A stretch of DNA of 64,000 nucleotides from Halocaridina rubra (taxonomy: Eukaryota > Arthropoda > Malacostraca > Decapoda > Atyidae): contig JAXCGZ010000112.1 in the NCBI GenBank assembly GCA_037179515.1, positions 16,001-80,000 on the forward strand, written 5' to 3'. A program made the translations under genes and the position numbers. Shown here piece after piece: positions 61,726 through 64,000 of the stretch. Below the pieces are notes generated by a model that searched no databases, was not told the origin of the DNA, and was given only the letters and a program-made list of their open reading frames with translations. Within the stretch, counting starts at the first letter, position 1. The number at the start of each line of letters is the position of its first letter.

Positions 61726-62139
61726 AGGTAACCAATATTGTACTGTATACTGTAATGCAGTGTAATTTTACTATTTATATGTTTTAGGGTGCACAAGTAA
61801 GGGTAAGCAATACTGATAAGTTTAGTTTTACTAATTTTACATTATAGATTTAGAACTTGAATTATTTTTCTATGTGTTAGATGATTTATTTTTAACATTG
61901 GTTGAGGTTCCTAGGTTTGAAAGTTTTTTCAAACTTATGTCGAAATCCGACTTAGCTGTCAGGAATGGAACCCTTACGTTAAATGGGGACCCCTTGTATT
62001 GTTAATGTCACCAGTGCATAATATGTATATTTATCAAACTATTTTTAGAATAACTTAATTCGTAATTTTCTAATATTTTAAACGAGTAAATTAATTTATT
62101 GCCATAATATGAACAGTGGGGTAAACCAGCTGTGGCTGT

Positions 62140-62340
62140 TGTACTTCAGCAAAATATCCTTGCCCAGATACCCTATAGGTGACCTAATCTCGGTGGTGGG
62201 GGGATTGTGGCAGGCTTTTATCCCCAAAGAGGTAGTAGGAGTGATTGAGGTATAATGTATTAGTTTCTAGTGAATGTGTGCTTTGATTTGGCCTCACATT
62301 TTACATGGGGTATGGCAGCTTTTGTATATATGTATGTATG
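62140..62340 (+). repeat. Unnamed dispersed repeat R, copy 2
   Basis: Contains ggtgacctaatctcggtggtggggggattgtgg and gtgaatgtgtgctttgatttggcc, similar to copies R1 and R3, and ends in a tatgtatgtatgt-type tail just before exon 3. Confidence 0.6.
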
Positions 62341-62401
62341 TACATATTTTTATATAATTAATCATCATTCACGTTATTACCGATTTTTTTATTCCTCACA
62401 G

Positions 62402-62605
62402 CCCTCTTACAAGATATGGAAGGACTCCGAGGCCAGCTGGAAGGAGATTTGGACTCTAATGCTTTGAAACGCATTATGGTCCAAATCCAGGATAAACTCA
62501 TATCAACTCAAGAGATTGGCGATGATAAACTCCAGATTGTGCAGCATATTCTTGACATCATTGAAAACAGACAAAGGCAGCTGGAACTTGATTGTAAAAA
62601 TCTTG
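62402..62605 (+). CDS. ING1/2: ING1/2-like gene, coding exon 3
   Basis: Acceptor ctcacag|, 204 bp, donor G|gtatga, phase 1 at both ends. It encodes about 68 residues: ALLQDMEGLRGQLEGDL, then KRIMVQIQDKLISTQEIGDD, then KLQIVQHILDIIENRQRQLE. The (S/T)QE-GD(D/E)K-QIV-----IENR-RQ pattern is the second half of the ING N-terminal domain and is closer to ING1/2 than to ING3 or ING4/5. Exon frames match on both sides. Confidence 0.88.
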
Positions 62606-62763
62606 GTATGATTGCTCTTAACTGCTGTTTATGAAATGTGACTTCTATTTGCTTGCATGCACAATATTGTAAAATAATGCCTCTTAATGAGTGCTTCTAC
62701 TGTGCCTGCTATTTTTGCAAACAGAGCCATGATTATAAGGACTGCCGCTAGTGTTCCATACAT

Positions 62764-62995
62764 ATGAACTTTGAGAAAAATACTGCCTCGGTGAAACTTC
62801 CTTTTATAGAGAAGTATATACCCACTTACACTGTGGATAACCCCAGCAGGATGGTAGGGAGGGAACTGTGGCAGAAGGGAGCTAAGAGTAGTGATCAAAG
62901 TATATTAGCTCCTGGTGAATGTGTGGGCTTTGATTTAGCCATCCCCCTTGAAAGAAGGATTGTGGCCATTGCTTGTGTATGTATATGCAAAGCTC
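62764..62995 (+). repeat. Unnamed dispersed repeat R, copy 3
   Basis: The longest copy of the repeat; it contains cccacttacactgtggataacccc, ggtgaatgtgtgggctttgatttagccatcccccttgaaag and a tgtgtatgtatatgc end. It is open for 140 codons, but this is unlikely to be coding because the other copies are not open in that frame. Confidence 0.65.
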
Positions 62996-63118
62996 ATTTT
63001 TTTCATTATTGGTTATCTTCATTAATATTTTCTTCACTGTATATACTACACGAGTGTTATTATCTGATTGGTTATTGCTATACTGTCAATTTCACGTACT
63101 TTATGTTAAGGCAATTAT

Positions 63119-63137
63119 TCTTCTTCTTCTTCTTCTT

Positions 63138-63180
<43 letters not shown>

Positions 63181-63183
63181 TTA
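63119..63183. repeat. (TTC)n/(TTA)n microsatellite
   Basis: A ttcttcttc run passes into (TTA)n. Confidence 0.95.
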
Positions 63184-63378
63184 TAACCCTAAAAAGAGGA
63201 CCAACTGGAAGCAGTCAAGCCCTTAACATTGAAAAACAAATGAAGACTTGTTTTTATTCCCTGCGTATATTAAAATTGTATTCCCATTTTCTTTTTCAAG
63301 TTAAAGAGATATTTGATGAATTTAAATCTTTTATTTTTGTCTGAGTTGCAATAACCTATTAGTTTAAGGTTAATACAG

Positions 63379-63379
<1 letters not shown>

Positions 63380-63422
<43 letters not shown>

Positions 63423-63446
63423 TACTATTATTATTATTATTATTAC
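63380..63446. repeat. (TTA)n microsatellite
   Basis: Trinucleotide tract with one interruption near 63420, directly before the candidate exon 4 acceptor. Confidence 0.95.
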
Positions 63447-63460
63447 TTTATTTTCAATAG

Positions 63461-63558
63461 CTAAGCAACAAGTTCAACTGGAAAAAGTCAAAGACTATAA
63501 TCCAGATGGCTTCAGCAGGGGATTAAACTTGATGAGGAAAAGGCAAAATAGAAGATAG
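63461..63558 (+). CDS. ING1/2: Candidate coding exon 4 of the ING1/2-like gene
   Basis: After the acceptor ttttcaatag| the phase-1 frame reads AKQQVQLEKVKDYNPDGFSR and runs to TAG at 63556. This suits the linker after the ING domain (ING1 has AQQ here), but no clear GT donor lies before the stop. Either this is a terminal exon of a short form without a PHD finger (about 152 residues in all), or the true donor is atypical or changed. The acceptor follows a (TTA)n tract instead of a normal polypyrimidine tract, which lowers confidence. Confidence 0.45.
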
Positions 63559-63870
63559 AAGAAATGATAGAAAATGGTATAACTCAGTAATGTAATGTTG
63601 CAAAAGAAAAAAATATTAGTGTCTTGGTTATTATTTGCGGAATGTGCTAATCTGCTGTAACACCGGATACATATAAAGTTAGCTTTAGGTCTTCATATGC
63701 GATTGTAGAGGTTTGTCTTTGGGTGTGATTATGTATGGTGGTATATAGAAGTCTAGTATTTTCCTTTATCTTATTTACCAAATCGTCTTCAAGGGAAAGA
63801 CCTCTACTCATAGCTCTCCGTCTCGTGCTTGGTTTAATTTTTTATTTGCTGGCGCTAATCTTATCTGTGT
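63559..63870. other. Unannotated sequence after candidate exon 4
   Basis: Nothing recognised; AT-rich. Confidence 0.5.
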
Positions 63871-63871
63871 T

Positions 63872-64000
63872 TTAGCATTTACTGGTTCCTCACTTAGTGC
63901 ATTCCCGTTATCAACTGCTCTTACACTAATAAAGTACATCCTGACCTCCTGCAAAGCAATTTCTTCTTTATTTATAATTACTTAATAATCAGCTTTGGTA
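63872..64000 (-). mobile_element. Diverged LINE family B relative (C-terminal end, cut by window edge)
   Basis: cttagtgcattcccgttatcaactgctcttacac followed by aaagtacatcctgacctcctgcaa matches the antisense of the last part of family B ORF2 (24714-24780) with many substitutions. It encodes part of the FFSVRVVDNWN-like C-terminus. It appears to be an older or different subfamily. Confidence 0.65.

Larger units (their letters stand above)
62606..63460 (+). other. Intron 3 (if exon 4 is real)
   Basis: 855 bp with the repeat R copy 3 and two (TTA)n tracts. If exon 3 is not spliced, the frame ends 10 codons on at TGA. Confidence 0.5.

Noticed and set aside
62764..63186. 140-codon ORF in intron 3
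   Set aside because: It lies in the dispersed repeat R and ends in a (TTA)n-encoded Leu run; other R copies are not open in this frame.

Overview
The window is eukaryotic intergenic and intronic DNA. Introns, long (TA)n, (CA)n and (TTA)n tracts, tRNA-derived SINEs, three kinds of LINE and an LTR retrotransposon rule out a prokaryote. The mix suggests an arthropod, plausibly a decapod crustacean; that placement is inferred from repeat character only. The only host gene recognised is the 5' part of an ING1/ING2-type (inhibitor of growth) gene on the + strand from 56469. Its introns are large and filled with repeats, and its C-terminal PHD exon is not in the window.

Layout. 1-2460: a SINE with a clean target-site duplication, a 222-bp palindrome, a (TA)n tract and a short hairpin. 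2461-6304: a decayed copy of LINE family A (endonuclease, reverse transcriptase and RNase H). 6620-7531: microsatellites, a SINE inside (TA)n, and a hairpin. 7538-11346: two decayed copies of LINE family B, which is CR1/Jockey-like with a 14-bp repeated 3' tail.

11347-34920 is a four-level nest. A family B copy (11347-13489 and 33776-34920) is split by a family A element (13490-33764, 11-bp duplication). That element is split early in its ORF2 by an LTR retrotransposon (14630-29845, 5-bp duplication). The 3' LTR of that retrotransposon is split by a complete family B element on the minus strand (24562-29481, 3-bp duplication) with both ORFs open. The LTR retrotransposon is the most unusual single object: a Ty3/Gypsy-like pol in the order protease, integrase, reverse transcriptase, RNase H (the Gmr1-type order), with no recognisable capsid, a Lys-type primer-binding site and nearly identical LTRs of about 2 kb.

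34920-55723: a chain of family B copies. One has a 5' inversion of the twin-priming type between (CA)n tracts. It is followed by head-to-tail truncated copies that form a duplicated array (copy 7, X1, X2, X3, Y1, then Z, X4, Y2). Each copy starts directly after the 3' tail of the one before. The second block equals the first minus two 1372-bp units, which points to unequal exchange.

55724-64000: a SINE inside (TA)n, then ING exons 1 to 3 and a doubtful exon 4. The introns hold a split RTE-like LINE remnant, a SINE, a pogo/Tigger-like transposase remnant, a 160-bp tandem repeat, several copies of an unnamed dispersed repeat, and a diverged family B tail at the right edge.
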